NCBI GenBank assembly: GCA_950022295.1
Contig: OX465600.1
Coordinates: forward strand, 291,197,782 to 291,261,781
Reading direction: 5' to 3'
Source of the DNA: Bromus sterilis
Lineage: Eukaryota > Streptophyta > Magnoliopsida > Poales > Poaceae
DNA: 64,000 nt
Shown: one piece after another, positions 1 through 12,340 of the stretch
Numbering within the stretch: the stretch's first letter is position 1
Layout: every line of letters begins with the position of its first letter
Made by a program: the position numbers and the translations under genes
The notes under the pieces: model-generated
Databases searched by the model: none
Seen by the model: the letters and a program-made list of their open reading frames with translations, nothing else
Told to the model about the DNA's origin: nothing

Positions 1-325
1 TAAGCTAAGTATGCTACATCCATGCTCATATATGCAATCTGATGTTCTTGTTCAATGCCATCTCTGTGACTAAATATATCGTCCTTGTTTTGATCTAGGC
101 AGGATGCCACCAAAGTTATTTATGTATATTTGGAGCCAAATTAATTTGAACTTCTTTCTTCCGCCTTTCCACATGAATGTAGCTGCTTTAACATATAGTT
201 GTGTGACACACTTCTTTCCCAAATATTTCCAAGTATAACGCATTACACATTTGTGATAGTTTGTAGCTATAATCATGCTTATGTATGCGTTTTCTGGGAC
301 TGAATTGTCACTTGGTTTTGTACAG

Positions 326-3300
326 ATGCAATACTTCTCTTCTGATTGATTATTGCCGAGATGAAGGTGCACATAAGTATATTATAATTGATGTTGGGAA
401 GACATTCCGAGAACAAGTTCTGCGGTGGTTTGTTTGCCACAAAATCCCTTGCGTTGATTCTGTGAGTTCTTGATTGTGTTCTTGTTTCCTGTAGCTTATC
501 TGATATGGTCTATTGGATGACAAAACTGCCAACTACTCCCTCCATTCCTAAATATAAGATCTTATAGAGATTTCAATATAGACCGCATACGGAGTAAAAT
601 GAGTGAATCTACGCTCTAAAATATGTCTATATACATCTGTATATAGTTCGTACTGAAAACTCTAAAATGTCTTATATTTAGAAACGGAGGGAGTACTAGA
701 TTACTGCAATAGTAGACAAAAAACTGCCATGGTTGTGTATGCATTGACACCTCTATTTTACTTATGCAATAGTAAACAAAGAAAAGTTGCAATGTTGTGT
801 ATGTGTTAACATCTATAATTTACTTCGTTACAGATTATTCTGACTCATGAGCACGCAGATGCGATCTTGGGCCTTGATGATATTCGGGTTGTACAGCCAT
901 TTAGTCCTACAAATGATATCGAGCCAACCCCTATTTATCTCTCCCAATATGCCATGGACAGGTGCTTAGTTCTTGCTGACGTTTTAGGCTTACATGTTAG
1001 TCTACTGTAAGAGAGCCTTATCAATGGTATATGCCATGTACTCTTTTTTAGTTTTGACATGCTATAATATATTACTTTGTGATTTGTGCTACATTAACTT
1101 CTTAGCTCTTTCTACTCTTTATGCCATTTATCTTGATTTGTACTATCTAGTAGGATCTTCAGTGAGAATTTGTATTATCAAACTCACATGCTTACTTGGA
1201 AACAGCATTTCCCAAAAGTTTCCTTACTTGGTCAAAAAGAAACTAAAGGAAGGGGAGGAGGTCAGGCGGGTTGCTCAACTTGACTGGAGAATAATTGAGA
1301 GTGATCTTCAGAAACCATTTACTGCCTCAGGCCTACAGTTTGTTCCCTTGCCGGTAAGAAGTGCATTTTCCAATCAACTTTTGTGTTTTCTTGCTTCATC
1401 CCTCTCTCTTAGTTTTATATATCTCTCAGGTGATCCATGGAGAGGACTACATTTGTCTGGGTTTCCTTTTCGGAAGAAAATCTAAAGTTGCTTATATATC
1501 CGATGTTTCACGGTTTCCTCCTAGCACAGAAGATGGTATACCTTCCCCTCCTAATACTACTCAACCAATTGTGTTTTATAATCAGTTGTGATGTCACAGT
1601 GCATGTGCTGATTGTTTGTGTTTTGGAACAATATTTTCCTCAACATGAGACCATACTGCACTTTTCATTTTTCTTTTTCTGAAATGAAATCCACTGTAAA
1701 CAACCTTTTTCAGGTGATCAGTAATTCACTGTATGGTGTTTGCCATAACACATAAGTAACCTGCAGCAGAAACTATAGTGCAATCTTTATTTATGGACCT
1801 GTATACATAAGCATAGAGTAATATTTATCTGTAAGCTTGGCATGAATGAATTGTGAGCTCTTTCATTGCTATTCTGTTTTTGTTCCTCTCTTAGGGATGC
1901 ATTATCTTCTTTGCTGAAAAGCATATGGTAGATCCATTTTGCTCTCTTTCTTGCTTCTTTTCACTATCTAGAAATCTTCATTAAGGTGTTTATGTACATA
2001 TGCTTTTCAGCAATTTCAAAGTCTGGAGGGGGGCAGCTAGATTTGCTCATCTTGGACTGCCTATACAGGGTTCGTTTCTTAAGTTCCTCAGTTATATACA
2101 GATATTTTTTTCCTTCGGGTTGCTTATATAGTTTGTTTCTGGACAAGAGATATGGTCTATCTTATTTCTCATTCCTGACTCCTGAGTTTATTAACCACTT
2201 CATTCAATTTAACTAGCTTTGCTTGTTATAAATTTGACTTTTCATTTCTGTAAATGTAAAACAAGGGAACTTATATTAATTCCCATCTTACCAGGGAGGT
2301 AAGTTGTAAAACAAGTATATCAGTGCTGCTCATGTATCGGCCTACCAAAAAAGATCTGTAGCCAAAACTTGCTGACCCAAAAAACTGCAAGGACAAATAC
2401 ATCTCAGAATATTGAGGGGAACGTACATGAGAACATATATACATCAAGGATCCACAGTCAGTAACACCCCTATAGAAAAACTACCACGTCTTTTTGGTGA
2501 TGCTTGAACTAACAAGTATTCATGGGGAATATCTGTTCTCAGACTATGTAATGGGTGAGACCTATTTCTTCATGGGGGCACATAACTGTGTTTCAGATGT
2601 TTCAAACCTGTAGACAAATTGTTCGAAGTAGGGTGCTGAATGTGCAACATGCTGATACTGTTTATGTATTGAAAATAACCAATATATTTTGGCGTCCATA
2701 GGGATGTGCGCCCTTGCTTTTGGAGAGAGTTTGCGTTGTTCTAAATTTTTCCAAAAGCATGTATTCATAAGATGACAATGCCAAGACTTGGGACATGCCG
2801 GCGATGCCGCGGTGCTGCTTTTGTATGATAAATGAAATTATGTGGCTGATTCTCCATGTGATTCCTAATCTTAAGTTACTGTTGGAAGCAATCCTTCTCT
2901 CTTTGATTAACTGACAGTAATTGAATAAACCAGAGGTCGCTTTAGAGCATGTAATATGTTACTTAGCCATGTTTGGTTGTTTCATTCCGATGCGTGACAT
3001 AGATACTGGTCTTGGGCTCTGACATTCTTTTCTGTGTGAACAGACTGGTTCTCATAATGTGCATCTTTGTTGGGATCAGGTTAGTTTCCTCTTGCACAAC
3101 TCAAGGGATAATGCATTCTCCTTTTTCGTGTCAAATTTCTTGCTGTCTTTTTTTGGCTAATATTGTGCCATGCAGACACTGGATGCTATTAAGAGGATAT
3201 GCCCCAAAAAGGCATTGCTCATTGGGTTGACTCATGAGATGGACCATCACAAGGACAACCAGACACTGGAAGAATGGTCCAGAAGGTGAGCATTCTGGGC

Positions 3301-3477
3301 AAGATGGTTTCGTTATTTCACCTCATAAGCAATGCTGTCATAAAATGGTCACTAGGGATTTCTTTGCTGGAAGTCCTGAAAGTGCATGCATGCTCATGAA
3401 CTGTAATCTGTGAATGCAGAGAGGGGATCGACGTGCAGTTAGCTTGCGATGGCTTGCGTGTCTACATTGATCTGTAA
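326..3477 (+). CDS. Metallo-beta-lactamase-fold hydrolase, 3' part (8 exons)
   Basis: Coding exons read 326-461, 834-961, 1206-1353, 1430-1535, 2011-2069, 3044-3079, 3176-3285 and 3420-3477. All introns are GT-AG and all phases agree, giving 260 codons ending in TAA at 3475. The second exon holds the metal-binding signature THEHADAILGLDD, the MBL-fold HxHxD motif. Later exons carry HGEDYICLGFLFGR, YISDVSRFPPSTED, LDLLILDCLY and LIGLTHEMDHHKD, where the last His-rich stretch probably completes the metal site. The pattern fits the plant single-copy MBL hydrolase family (Arabidopsis At1g30300 type, related in fold to PhnP-like phosphodiesterases); the substrate is not known to me. The start codon and N-terminus (probably 70-90 residues) lie left of the window, because exon 326 opens in mid-codon after a good acceptor. 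A Stowaway MITE sits in the intron 462-833. No frame break is seen, so the gene looks functional. Confidence 0.9.
534..695. mobile_element. Stowaway MITE in hydrolase intron
   Basis: Inverted ends CTCCCTCCATTCCTAAATAT and, on the other strand, CTCCCTCCGTTTCTAAATAT are flanked by TA, the target site of Tc1/mariner-type Stowaway elements. At 162 bp it lies wholly within the intron 462-833 and leaves the splice sites untouched. Confidence 0.93.
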
Positions 3478-3632
3478 AATGCGGTAGGTATGATTCTATG
3501 CGGTTTCTCGACTTTTGTAGGAATAGAACTCTATGGATCAACATATTGCTTAGTTCGTTTAATAGTTAATTATCACCAGTTTGCGGGACACTGCTTCTTT
3601 TCTGCTTACTGTACCTGCAGGACCTTGTTATT

Positions 3633-3729
3633 TATTCCCTCCGATCGGAATTATTTGACATGGTTTTAGTTCAAATGTGAACTAAACTTGAACTAAAATC
3701 ACATCAAGTAATTCCAGACGGAGGGAATA
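3633..3729. mobile_element. Short Stowaway MITE downstream of the hydrolase stop codon
   Basis: This 97-bp foldback has TTCCCTCCGATCGGAATTA at one end and its near inverse at the other, flanked by TA. The inner arms (tagttcaaatgtgaac) are also self-complementary. It lies about 155 bp after the TAA of the hydrolase gene, so it may be in the 3' untranslated region. Confidence 0.9.
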
Positions 3730-4499
3730 TTATTTTTCGACCCTTCTTTTTCTGCTTATTGTACCTGCACAACTGTGTTATTGTTTTTTGTTCAACTTCG
3801 CCCTCCTGATTCTCTTGTCATTTTAATCCAGGGCCATCGTCTAAGCAGCGACCTGTACCACCAAGTTCGCAGTTGCTGTTACTGTTCAGCCCCTATTGAG
3901 AAGAAAATGGATTGAGATATCAAGTGTTCATTCATAGTGCCAACCAACACACAAAGACTAGTTCAGTCATTTATGAACTGATTAAAAAGAATATCAAGTG
4001 AAGAAATCACTCATAGATTCCGTTTCATTATTTTTGGGGAAGTCATGTTCTCATTGTCTAGAGCCTCCTACACCGGACGAATTCTTGGTACACGTTTAGA
4101 AGGCAGGAAAATAGAAAACCATAGGAATGCATCTTGGTTTCTTATAGGAACCAAGACCATAGGTGAAATTGCGAAACACAAAGAAAGGAAAAACATGAGG
4201 TAATATCTCATGTTTGGTTTCCTACAAAATACAATTAATCGAAGGTGGCCATTTCGTTGTTTAACGATACCAAATGATTTTTTCCCCAAGCTCGTGTACA
4301 ATCAAAGGGAGAAGACAATCAATATGGTTGATGTAATTTCTTTTTTGCTGGTAGTTTTGTGTCTTGTTGTTTTTTTATCGTACCTACTACTATTTTCCGT
4401 GTTAATTATCAAATATAATACAAGTATTGACTTTTAGCCTTAGGTGTCATTTCTAAAAAAAAGGATGCCATGATTCCTACCTTTTTGTTTGAGCAACAA
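3730..4499. other. No gene seen; 3' flank of hydrolase gene
   Basis: AT-rich sequence with short unconnected open frames only. The first part may be the 3' untranslated region or terminal intron of the hydrolase gene; no repeat family or coding signal was recognised. Confidence 0.5.
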
Positions 4500-4945
4500 A
4501 GTAATTTATTCCCCAGTATTAAGGTTTACAGGAATAACCTGAGCATCATGAGGCAAGCCTAAGCCAGGTAGACACCATACCTAGCAATTCTACGAGCTCC
4601 ATCGTTTGATCTTCTACTCTCATGTTTGATAGTGCATGAAATAAAGGAACTACGAAGATTACAAAATTCTTTAGAAATGCATCTGTATGCACCACCAGCT
4701 CCTTCCGCAACATGTTCCACGACTGTCTTGCAATCGGAAGCGAGGTTAACCTGCCGGACACCCAAGTCGTTCGCCAGATGAAGCGCTTCTCGGCATGCAA
4801 TAGCCTTTGGCGTTGACGGGTCGTGAAGTCCATGTATAACTAGCACATATGACCCCAAATACCTTGTCATGTGCTGTCGGTTGACTCTGAATTTGATCTA
4901 GTTCTGCAATGAATCTGGTCACAAAAAGATGAGTGGACAAGGGAG
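4500..4945 (-). mobile_element. LINE remnant, RNase H-like C-terminal domain
   Basis: The minus strand encodes an RNase H-like domain of the kind fused to plant non-LTR retrotransposon polyproteins. Segments include RFIAELDQIQSQPTAHDK, then ACREALHLANDLGVRQVNL and ASDCKTVVEHV, then a C-terminal tail ending about 4500. The typical first catalytic block (DGA) is missing through an internal deletion near 4870. It is read as the last domain of the LINE whose reverse transcriptase lies at 17660-13805; the RFIAEL segment is the usual continuation of the zinc-domain part at 6273-5878. Confidence 0.75.
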
Positions 4946-4974
4946 GGGTAAAAATTACAATGTCTGAGCGGCCG

Positions 4975-5880
4975 AGAGACCGTCTCCTACGAGAGGTCCT
5001 GCCTGCCTCTTAGCCCATGTCGTCGTCTACCGATCTACTTCGAGCCATACACCAATCTAGCCACTCTGCCCGAATCCTAGGGACTGAGGCAATCGGCAGT
5101 AGTTCGAGCCACTTTGTCAAACACTCGACGATTACGTTCAAGCCATAACATACGGCAGACACAACTAAGAAAAAAAGAAAAGGTCTCGTCTTCTCTTTCC
5201 ATTCGCCAGGCTGCCCATGGAGATCCACCAGTCAGCAAATGTTGGGCGTCTCATGGTGAAGCCGCCAACCAAGCAGGAGGGTACACCATATTTGCCTAGC
5301 ATAAGAGCGACCGGCCAGTAAATGGTCCACATTTCCCTTCTCCTGGCAACGCTAGACACATCGATCAGGGTGCTCCAGGTTCCTCCTTGCGAGCTTGTCG
5401 GTCGTCCACAGGCGATCCTGGAGCGCAAGCTAGATGGAAATTTAATTTCAGCAGGAGCCCAGCTGCTCCAGTTTTCCCCAGCTTCTAGTGCGAAGCAATG
5501 GCCGTAGAAGAAGGCCAAGTAAGTCGAGGCAGCGAAGAAGGAGCCATTGGCCTCGAGATGCCAGCGGAAGCTGTCCGGGATGTCAGTGAGAGAGACTCCT
5601 CTTAGCCGCTCAAAGAGCTGAATTGCTTCCACAATGGACGGCACTGAAAGCTGCCCATACATGCCCTTCATCCATTTAGCTTCAGGGAGGATGTCAGCGA
5701 CTAGATGACATTTTGCGGCAGGTTTGATCAACAGGAGCAAATTAAGCGCAATTTGTTGCATGTCGGCTCCGTCCATCCACTTGTTCAATCCAGAACCGGA
5801 GCCTAGTACCGTTGCCAAGTGTGCAAGCAGTAGCAGCTCTGCAGATGGCCGCAACCCTATTCGAAATCTCCACGTCAAAA
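4975..5880 (-). mobile_element. Second LINE fragment (zf-RVT region) inside the first
   Basis: A minus-strand frame (5884-5165, continued in shifted frames to about 5010) reads like the region after the reverse transcriptase in plant LINEs. It has CTLGNGTR, then W(M)DGAD, PDSFRWHLEANGSFFAAS, WAPAEIKF and PTFADWWIS, in the usual order. It repeats a domain that the surrounding LINE already has (at 14110-13805 and 6273-5878) and separates that LINE from its RNase H, so it is a different copy inserted or recombined there. One frameshift near 5800 and one near 5170 are visible. The exact ends and a target duplication were not found. Confidence 0.7.
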
Positions 5881-6273
5881 CCACTCGCCGTGGTTTAGAT
5901 ATTCCAGCATGGCAAAAGTCGAGTTTCTAGGGATTGATTCATTGGTTGCTAACATATGTTCCAGGAGCTTGGGATCCACCAGTGCCCACACGTTGCTCGC
6001 CATATTGCACTCAATAATACTATGCCTCCAAGAATCAGGGGAACCGCACACAGAACAATTGTCCTTAGCAGCCATGTGTCTCCTGTTCTGAGCGCCTTAA
6101 TTGGACAGCAAGTGCCTGGACAACCTCCACAAGAACATTGTTAACTTCGCTGGAACCTTGGTGCGCCAGAGTAACAACCAAATTTTCTCCATTGCTCCCA
6201 GATCAGAAGAGCCCGCACGCAGCTCAAGCTAGTCCTCCACCGACGTTTAGTATCTTTTAATCATTATGTACGC
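5878..6273 (-). mobile_element. LINE remnant, zf-RVT zinc-binding half
   Basis: The minus strand reads EKIWLLLWRTKVPAKLTMF, LWRLSRHLLSN, then CSVCGSPDSWRHSIIECNMA. This is the reverse-transcriptase zinc-binding domain (C-x2-C...H...C) of plant LINEs. Three stop codons interrupt it between 6255 and 6100. Its upper end stops at the 5-bp sequence TACGC (6269-6273), which recurs at 13805-13809 where the first half of the same domain resumes. Joining the two at that sequence keeps one reading frame. Confidence 0.85.
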
Positions 6274-6276
6274 TGA

Positions 6277-9200
6277 TGTAACACCCCCAGTGTCATGCTA
6301 CAGTAAACTTTTTGTTAGTATCAAGTCTTAGTGGTTAGCAAGCACTAATCACCTTGATCATGCCCAAATCCAAATCCAAACTCAAAAAAATTACAAAAGT
6401 AAAGTGGAAAATAAAGTTCACCCAAAAATCTTGCAAACAATTTTGTAAATTGCACAATAATCAGTAGATCAAAGTATTATGTGCATTAGAATTTATTGAG
6501 CTCTAAAATAAATCAAACAAATATAAACAGTAGCCAAAAGCCTCATTTAATTAGTTGCAGTTGAAAAATAAATAGCAAATCATTTTTAATAATCATCAAT
6601 CTTTTGTGGCACTATATGGAGTGCAACACTAATATTGGAGCAAGTCTCATGTCTAATAAAAATCATTTGATGGACCAACAAAATAAAAGGATAATACAAA
6701 CAAAAAAGAAGTGCAGAAAATTAAAAAGGAGCTAAATCCTGCACTGGGCAAAGCCCACCCCCTCCCCTCCACTGGGCCCGGCCCACATCCCCATTGGTTG
6801 TCTTCTTCCTCTCCCTTGCGTGGAGAGCATCCACCGGTGCCACGCCGGTCGGCCATGCCGTGGCGGCAATCCGGCGAGCCGCCGCCGCGATAAAGGCCTC
6901 GAGCCCCAGAGGGAAACCCTAGACGCCCTCAGATCCCCCATTCCCCCTCGCACCTCCTCTGCATCGTTCCTCACTCGAACCCGAAGCCGCCCGTACTGCA
7001 TGTCGCCGCCGTTTGCGCGCCGCCGCGGCCAACGTGCTCCCCGCTCCTCCCTGACGTGTCCAGATCCCCCGCCGTGGACGTCCTCTTCCTCACACACACC
7101 CAGATCGAGCTCTCGGCCGCTACACCGCATGAATCGTGTCGTTCCCTTCGTCGGCCGCCGTGGACATCGATGTACCATTCGACGCCGGCAGCCTTCCCCA
7201 GCCCTCGCAGACCTCTCCAACGCCTCTGTGGTGAGCTGCGGCTCGATTCCCCCTCGTCGTGCTCCGTTTAGCGCGCTAGAGCGTCGATCCCACCTAGACA
7301 GTGCACCGGCCGCCGCCGCGGTGAACCTCGCCATCGACATGGTCTCCCCTAGCTCGCACCGATGGGAGGAATGGACGCAGCGCCTCCCCCTCGTTCGAAC
7401 GCATCCCTCCCGACCTCGATCCGTCGCCGGGGCTGGCCGAAATGGTCGCCGGCGTGCCCCTGCTCGCCGCCGGTGTAGCCGTGCCGTGGCTAGGGCCACT
7501 GTCAAGCGGGACCCGCCTGTCAGGAGATTAGCTTAGCACTAATCTCCCACTTACAGTGGGCCACCCCCCCTTTAAGCCTCTCTGTTTTAATTAAACACAG
7601 ATAAACCCCCCACCCTATGACATGTGGGCCACCCTACTGGTTTAGATTTAATTAAATTGATTTATTAAATGTGTCCCCACTGGTCAGTATTAAATCTGGA
7701 TAATGTTGCTAATTAAATAATAAAAGAAATTAGAAAATGATTTAAAATTGATTTAAACTTTGAATTTAAATATCTTTTAAACCGTAACTCGGAACGAAAA
7801 ACTTTATACATGTAAATTGATCAGAAAAAGTCAACGTTTACGAATACACTATCCGTATGTCAACCACACCCCTCTAACACAACGAACATCGACATCCCCC
7901 TCCGGGTCGTCTGTCGATAATCACCCGGAGCCGGAATTTCATCCCCGGATGGATTCCCGCTCCGAGCAACGTGCATTGCACTGCGTTAGAACACCGTCAA
8001 CATTGCATTTGCCATGTCTTGTATTTGTATTGCTATTATTGGTGTGTATTTATTGTTTCTCCCCCCTCTCTTATTGTCCGGTAGTCTCGACGTCCGCTGC
8101 CGATGCCCCTGTGATCGACTACGTCGACGACGACCGTACCCCTACCGTCGAGCTTCCAGGCAAGCAGAGTCATTCTCTTCCCCAAATATCACCTATCTTT
8201 TCCGTACATTTCTTGCACTAGGCATTGTTACTGCTGCTGCTACGATTACAATCCTATTCAATTGCATAGCCTGTCATTGTCGCCCCTTGATGTACCTTCC
8301 TTTATCCTATGCTGCCTATAAATATATATATATCTTATTCAGCAGTGAGCCCTGTGCATTGTTAGCTAGGATTAGATAGCGGGTCGTGATCACTCTGGTG
8401 AGTGTCGCAGATACAATTTATTATAACTGTAACAGGTACGGTACAATGCAGACACCGCCTAAGGTCCCCTATCTCGGCTCTGCCAAGCCACCATCAGGTG
8501 TGAGCTATCGAGGAGTAATCCTCGTACCTCCACTCGTTGCTGACTCTGTATACCCGCTCTAGGGTCCTGAACCCCGGTTGTCCTTAAGGTAAGAAGTCGG
8601 GCGACCCTACGGTGCCCGCGAGCGGTATTGCGTCGGGAACGACAGGGAGGGTACGACCGACGTTACTGGCGTGCTTGTCCCTTGCTCGTATCTCGCGAGA
8701 GTTACCAAAATCACTAAAGTCGAGCTCTTCGTGAGTGACGCGAGACAAGGTAAGGAGACGGTTCACATTGTTGGTAACCGCAAGAGTTGGTGGGACGACA
8801 GGGCAGGCACCGACGTTACTGGTGGACCTGACTGCTGTCGTTGTCCGCGACTCACCTGGAAAGGGGCAACGATAACGGTTGCCCCGACATAATTAATAAA
8901 ATGACTAATGATTCGGCAGATGTCTTGAGTAGCCTTTTGGCTTGTACGCAGTACCTACACGTGGGATGAGGAGTGTGGGCTCCCCTGCATCATAGTCTCG
9001 TTCGAGGGTCTTCAGACGTCAACAGTACCGCGGGCTGATTGCCGGGAAGTGGTGTTGTCTTCTCTTGCTCGAGCGGTGTATTTGTATTTGCTTTGATTTT
9101 GCTTCACCGGCCAGTCACGCACCGTTCAGGCGTATGTTCTGGTTAGGGTCCAAAGCCCGGGCGTACATTGGATATAGTCCGACGGATGACCTCTCCGTTG

Positions 9201-10191
9201 ATTTCCGAAGGATGGGCTACTTTGTGTCGGATAGCTTCGGTGGGGTGTTCCCTAACAAGGTGTACGCCATCCTGGAGATCCGAGCGTCGTAGAGTCACGC
9301 CAGTGCACCCCTGCAGGGAAGATTAATCTATTCGAATAGCCGTGTCCACGGTAACAGGACGCTTTATGCTGAAGCTGGATCTTACAACTACAAACTACTA
9401 CTATTAAACTGTATGGTTCCGGGTCTTCTTCCTCGCAGGGAAGTCGAGGAAGGGAACTCGGAGGCATTATTATTATTAATCATTACAACTTACTATTATA
9501 CAATGTTGCAGCAACTTCTGCTGCATTGTTACTTTATGCTTTATATAAACTGTTGGCTGGTTCTTCCCCCATGCTGCAAGACTCGTCGGAAGGTGCTAGT
9601 CTTCGATAGGCCTAGCTTCTTACCCTTATTCTGAATTCTACCTTGCAGTCCACTATATACATTCTCCCCTTTCCATTGATACAAATGCATAAATGCTTAG
9701 TAGCGGACGTAAGACTCGCGGGTATGCTAGATACTCACCCTTGCTTTATTTTCCCCCTTTATGTTTTGCCTGATCGGCCGCTGCAGTCGACGTTGGAGCC
9801 TTGGAGTCCAGGAGCAGGAGATCCCCGATGTCGACCACCGCAACATGAAGATCCCCGATGCCTTCTACGACGTCGAGTTCCCCGTTGACCAGGAGTAGTT
9901 TGGAGGTTCCCAGGCAGGAGGCCTCGCCTTTTCGATATGTTGATATTTGTGCTAGTCTTCTTAAGGCAGCCCTTGTATCCTTGTGTCTGTACTCAGATAC
10001 TATTGCTTCCGCTAACTTTGTGTTCTCGAGCTGTTGTATTCGATCCCTCGTGGCCCTTGGCTTGTATTAAATAGCTTGTATTATTTTTATTTGTAGAGTT
10101 GTGTTGTGATATCTCACCGTGGCACCCTGATCTCGATTGTGTACCTTGCATGTATGATTACTGTACACGGATTGATTTTGGGGGCGTCACA
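6277..10191 (+). repeat. Very long LTR (3.9 kb) of a Gypsy-type or LARD element
   Basis: It starts TGTAACACCCCC and ends GGGGGCGTCACA, near-perfect inverted ends typical of Gypsy LTRs, and is followed at once by an initiator-tRNA-Met-type primer site. The length of 3915 bp is like Del/Tekay elements and the non-autonomous large retrotransposon derivatives (LARDs, for example Sukkula of barley). A TATA-like tract (tataaatatatatatat) lies at about 8318. The GC-rich part 6740-7530 gives long open frames on both strands, which I take as composition, not genes. Confidence 0.75.
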
Positions 10192-10194
10192 AGT

Positions 10195-10207
10195 TGGTAT
10201 TAGAGCC
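10195..10207 (+). other. Primer-binding site, initiator tRNA-Met type
   Basis: TGGTATTAGAGCC begins three bases after the LTR end GTCACA and differs by one base from the common TGGTATCAGAGCC primer site of plant LTR retrotransposons. Confidence 0.8.
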
Positions 10208-12340
10208 GACTGTCTGTAGGTAACTCCCTTCCAACTCCTTGGTCGAAGTCGAGTCTAGACAAACAAAAACTACTTTACTAACTGTGTCGTGTGGCTTATC
10301 GGCCCACGTCGCAAAATGGGTGGTATTAGGATCTTTTTCTCCGTACCCTTACTCTGGGACTCTGATCTCTCTTCTCTTTCGGGTTAAATATTTTGATAAC
10401 TCTGACATTAGGTTCTCGTGACTGCTTCCTCCCGGAGAGCCCTTCAGAACAGATGATCGCTTGCTTCACAAGAAGATGCCAAAGATTACTCTCCGATAAA
10501 TTCCTGAGACCATATGTGTCGATCACCTTTACAATTCACTGCCACCGATAAATCCGTATGTATAACCACATACACATTTCGTTCATCCATTCAATCCCAG
10601 TTGCTCTTGTGTTCTCAAGATGCATCGTAATACTTTCCGTTGTTTCGGGAATCCTTTGAGCCTACTACCTTGCAACTTCTTTTCACCCTGCGGATAACTC
10701 CTCCCATTTATCGAGGATCCGTTCATCCTTAGTGGTTCATGTGATTCCCATAATACTTTGAAATATTATCCGATCTCGCGCCAATCCTCGGCAGACTACT
10801 GCTTTGGAGATTCTTCTTGCCTGCTTGCACTATGTTTAATCTCGTTTGTCTTGTAGACTTTGATGACCTCCCTTGGCATTGCCATTCTGATCTGTTGAAT
10901 CATCATGTGCGCGAGTGCACAAAATCATCAGTTGATCCCTATGAATCCATTCTTCTGGCTCAGACGTCATTCCGGACATGAGCTGGTTCTCGATAAATCA
11001 AACCTTAATTGATTAACCGTCAAGCTTATATTCAACTTATTCATGGTTGATCGATGTATTCGAATCTGATACACCGATATGGAAGTCATAATTCCTTTGT
11101 ACTTAAGCATCAAATTATTCCGATGCTTCTATCACCCGATGCCTTTGTATTCTTTCTTCTTATGGTTGAGTACCGATACTCACGCCAGACTCTCTGTACG
11201 CCGCCTGACCTTTTTGGTGGATTACTACCTGCCGTCCCCTTGTGTCCTAAATCATTGACGACCTTCCCCTGATACGAAATGCCTTTGGCGAATGGTATCA
11301 TCTGGTCTGTGTCATCAGTCTTCTGCTTTCAAACTTGTATCTCTTGTTTCTGTTGTTTGTCGTATAGATTCGTAAGATGTCCCTATGGGTTGTACCTATG
11401 TTTCAACCATCTGTGTGAACCCCGGAAACTTCTGCGGGTCATACTCTACTGGTGTTACGCCAGATAAATTTCCTACTCTACAACTTCATCGAAAGCGAGA
11501 AGTGATTGAAATGTTATGCATTGAAGAAGTGGGAGTCGACCCTGAACCTTGTGTTCATGCCCATGGATACTATGTAGAACTTATCATGAGAGCTTCTTGT
11601 AAAGGTAATTATCCCCTTGGTATAAATTCTGCTGCACCTATGATCCTCCATTCTACCTTCGAGTATTACCTCCTGGAACCTCGAGGATATCATACCTTTG
11701 CACTACGTCTAATGAATTTTGATGGAACAATACTTATCCCTGTCGTAACCACTCTATGGGTTTTGGGTTGTTGTCAACCGAGAACACCGAATACTTTTGC
11801 TTCCCCATTCCGTTTTCTTGACGTGTCCATTGTTCGATTGTATTTTCTTGAAACCTTTTGACATGATGTGTCGTGGTCATCATCAACATTTTGCCTTCTT
11901 CCAAGTGTCAATTTAATTCATTGTGGGAAATACCATTCTTGCCCCTCGATGATTTGTGTCATCATTGACAACCCCCTTTGACTCCCTGCCAATACAAACT
12001 TGGTCATGTATATATTGCTCTGCTTTCTCTTGGGAAAGATATACACCTGATACTTGTGTATCATCACATTTCCTTTCCTTTGGTATGTTTAACCTTTCTT
12101 TGAATATAAATTATGCGAGCAGTGATAATTCCCTGCTGATGTAAACACTTCGGTGTACTACTTTGTCCGTACAACATGATACTACTGTTGATAACATTTC
12201 GGTAACCACCGATGGACGAGAACTTTGCCCATTGGTCCGTCTTGTCTTAACGAGCAGGAAAATGGTTCTCTTCGTCCCTCGCCCTTGACACCGACGTCCG
12301 AAATGCATCACTATTTTATATCGTAATTCACCCATATTCA
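10208..12340 (+). other. Non-coding internal region of the long-LTR element
   Basis: No gag, protease, reverse transcriptase or integrase motif was recognised on either strand. The longest open frame is 11385-11861 (+, 158 codons), with short internal similarity to nothing I know. The lack of coding sequence supports a LARD-type non-autonomous element. Its right border with the Athila-type LTR is only approximate. Confidence 0.5.

Noticed and set aside
6732..7536. Frames of 238-257 codons on both strands
   Set aside because: GC-rich part of the long LTR; overlapping frames on both strands with no domain reflect base composition.
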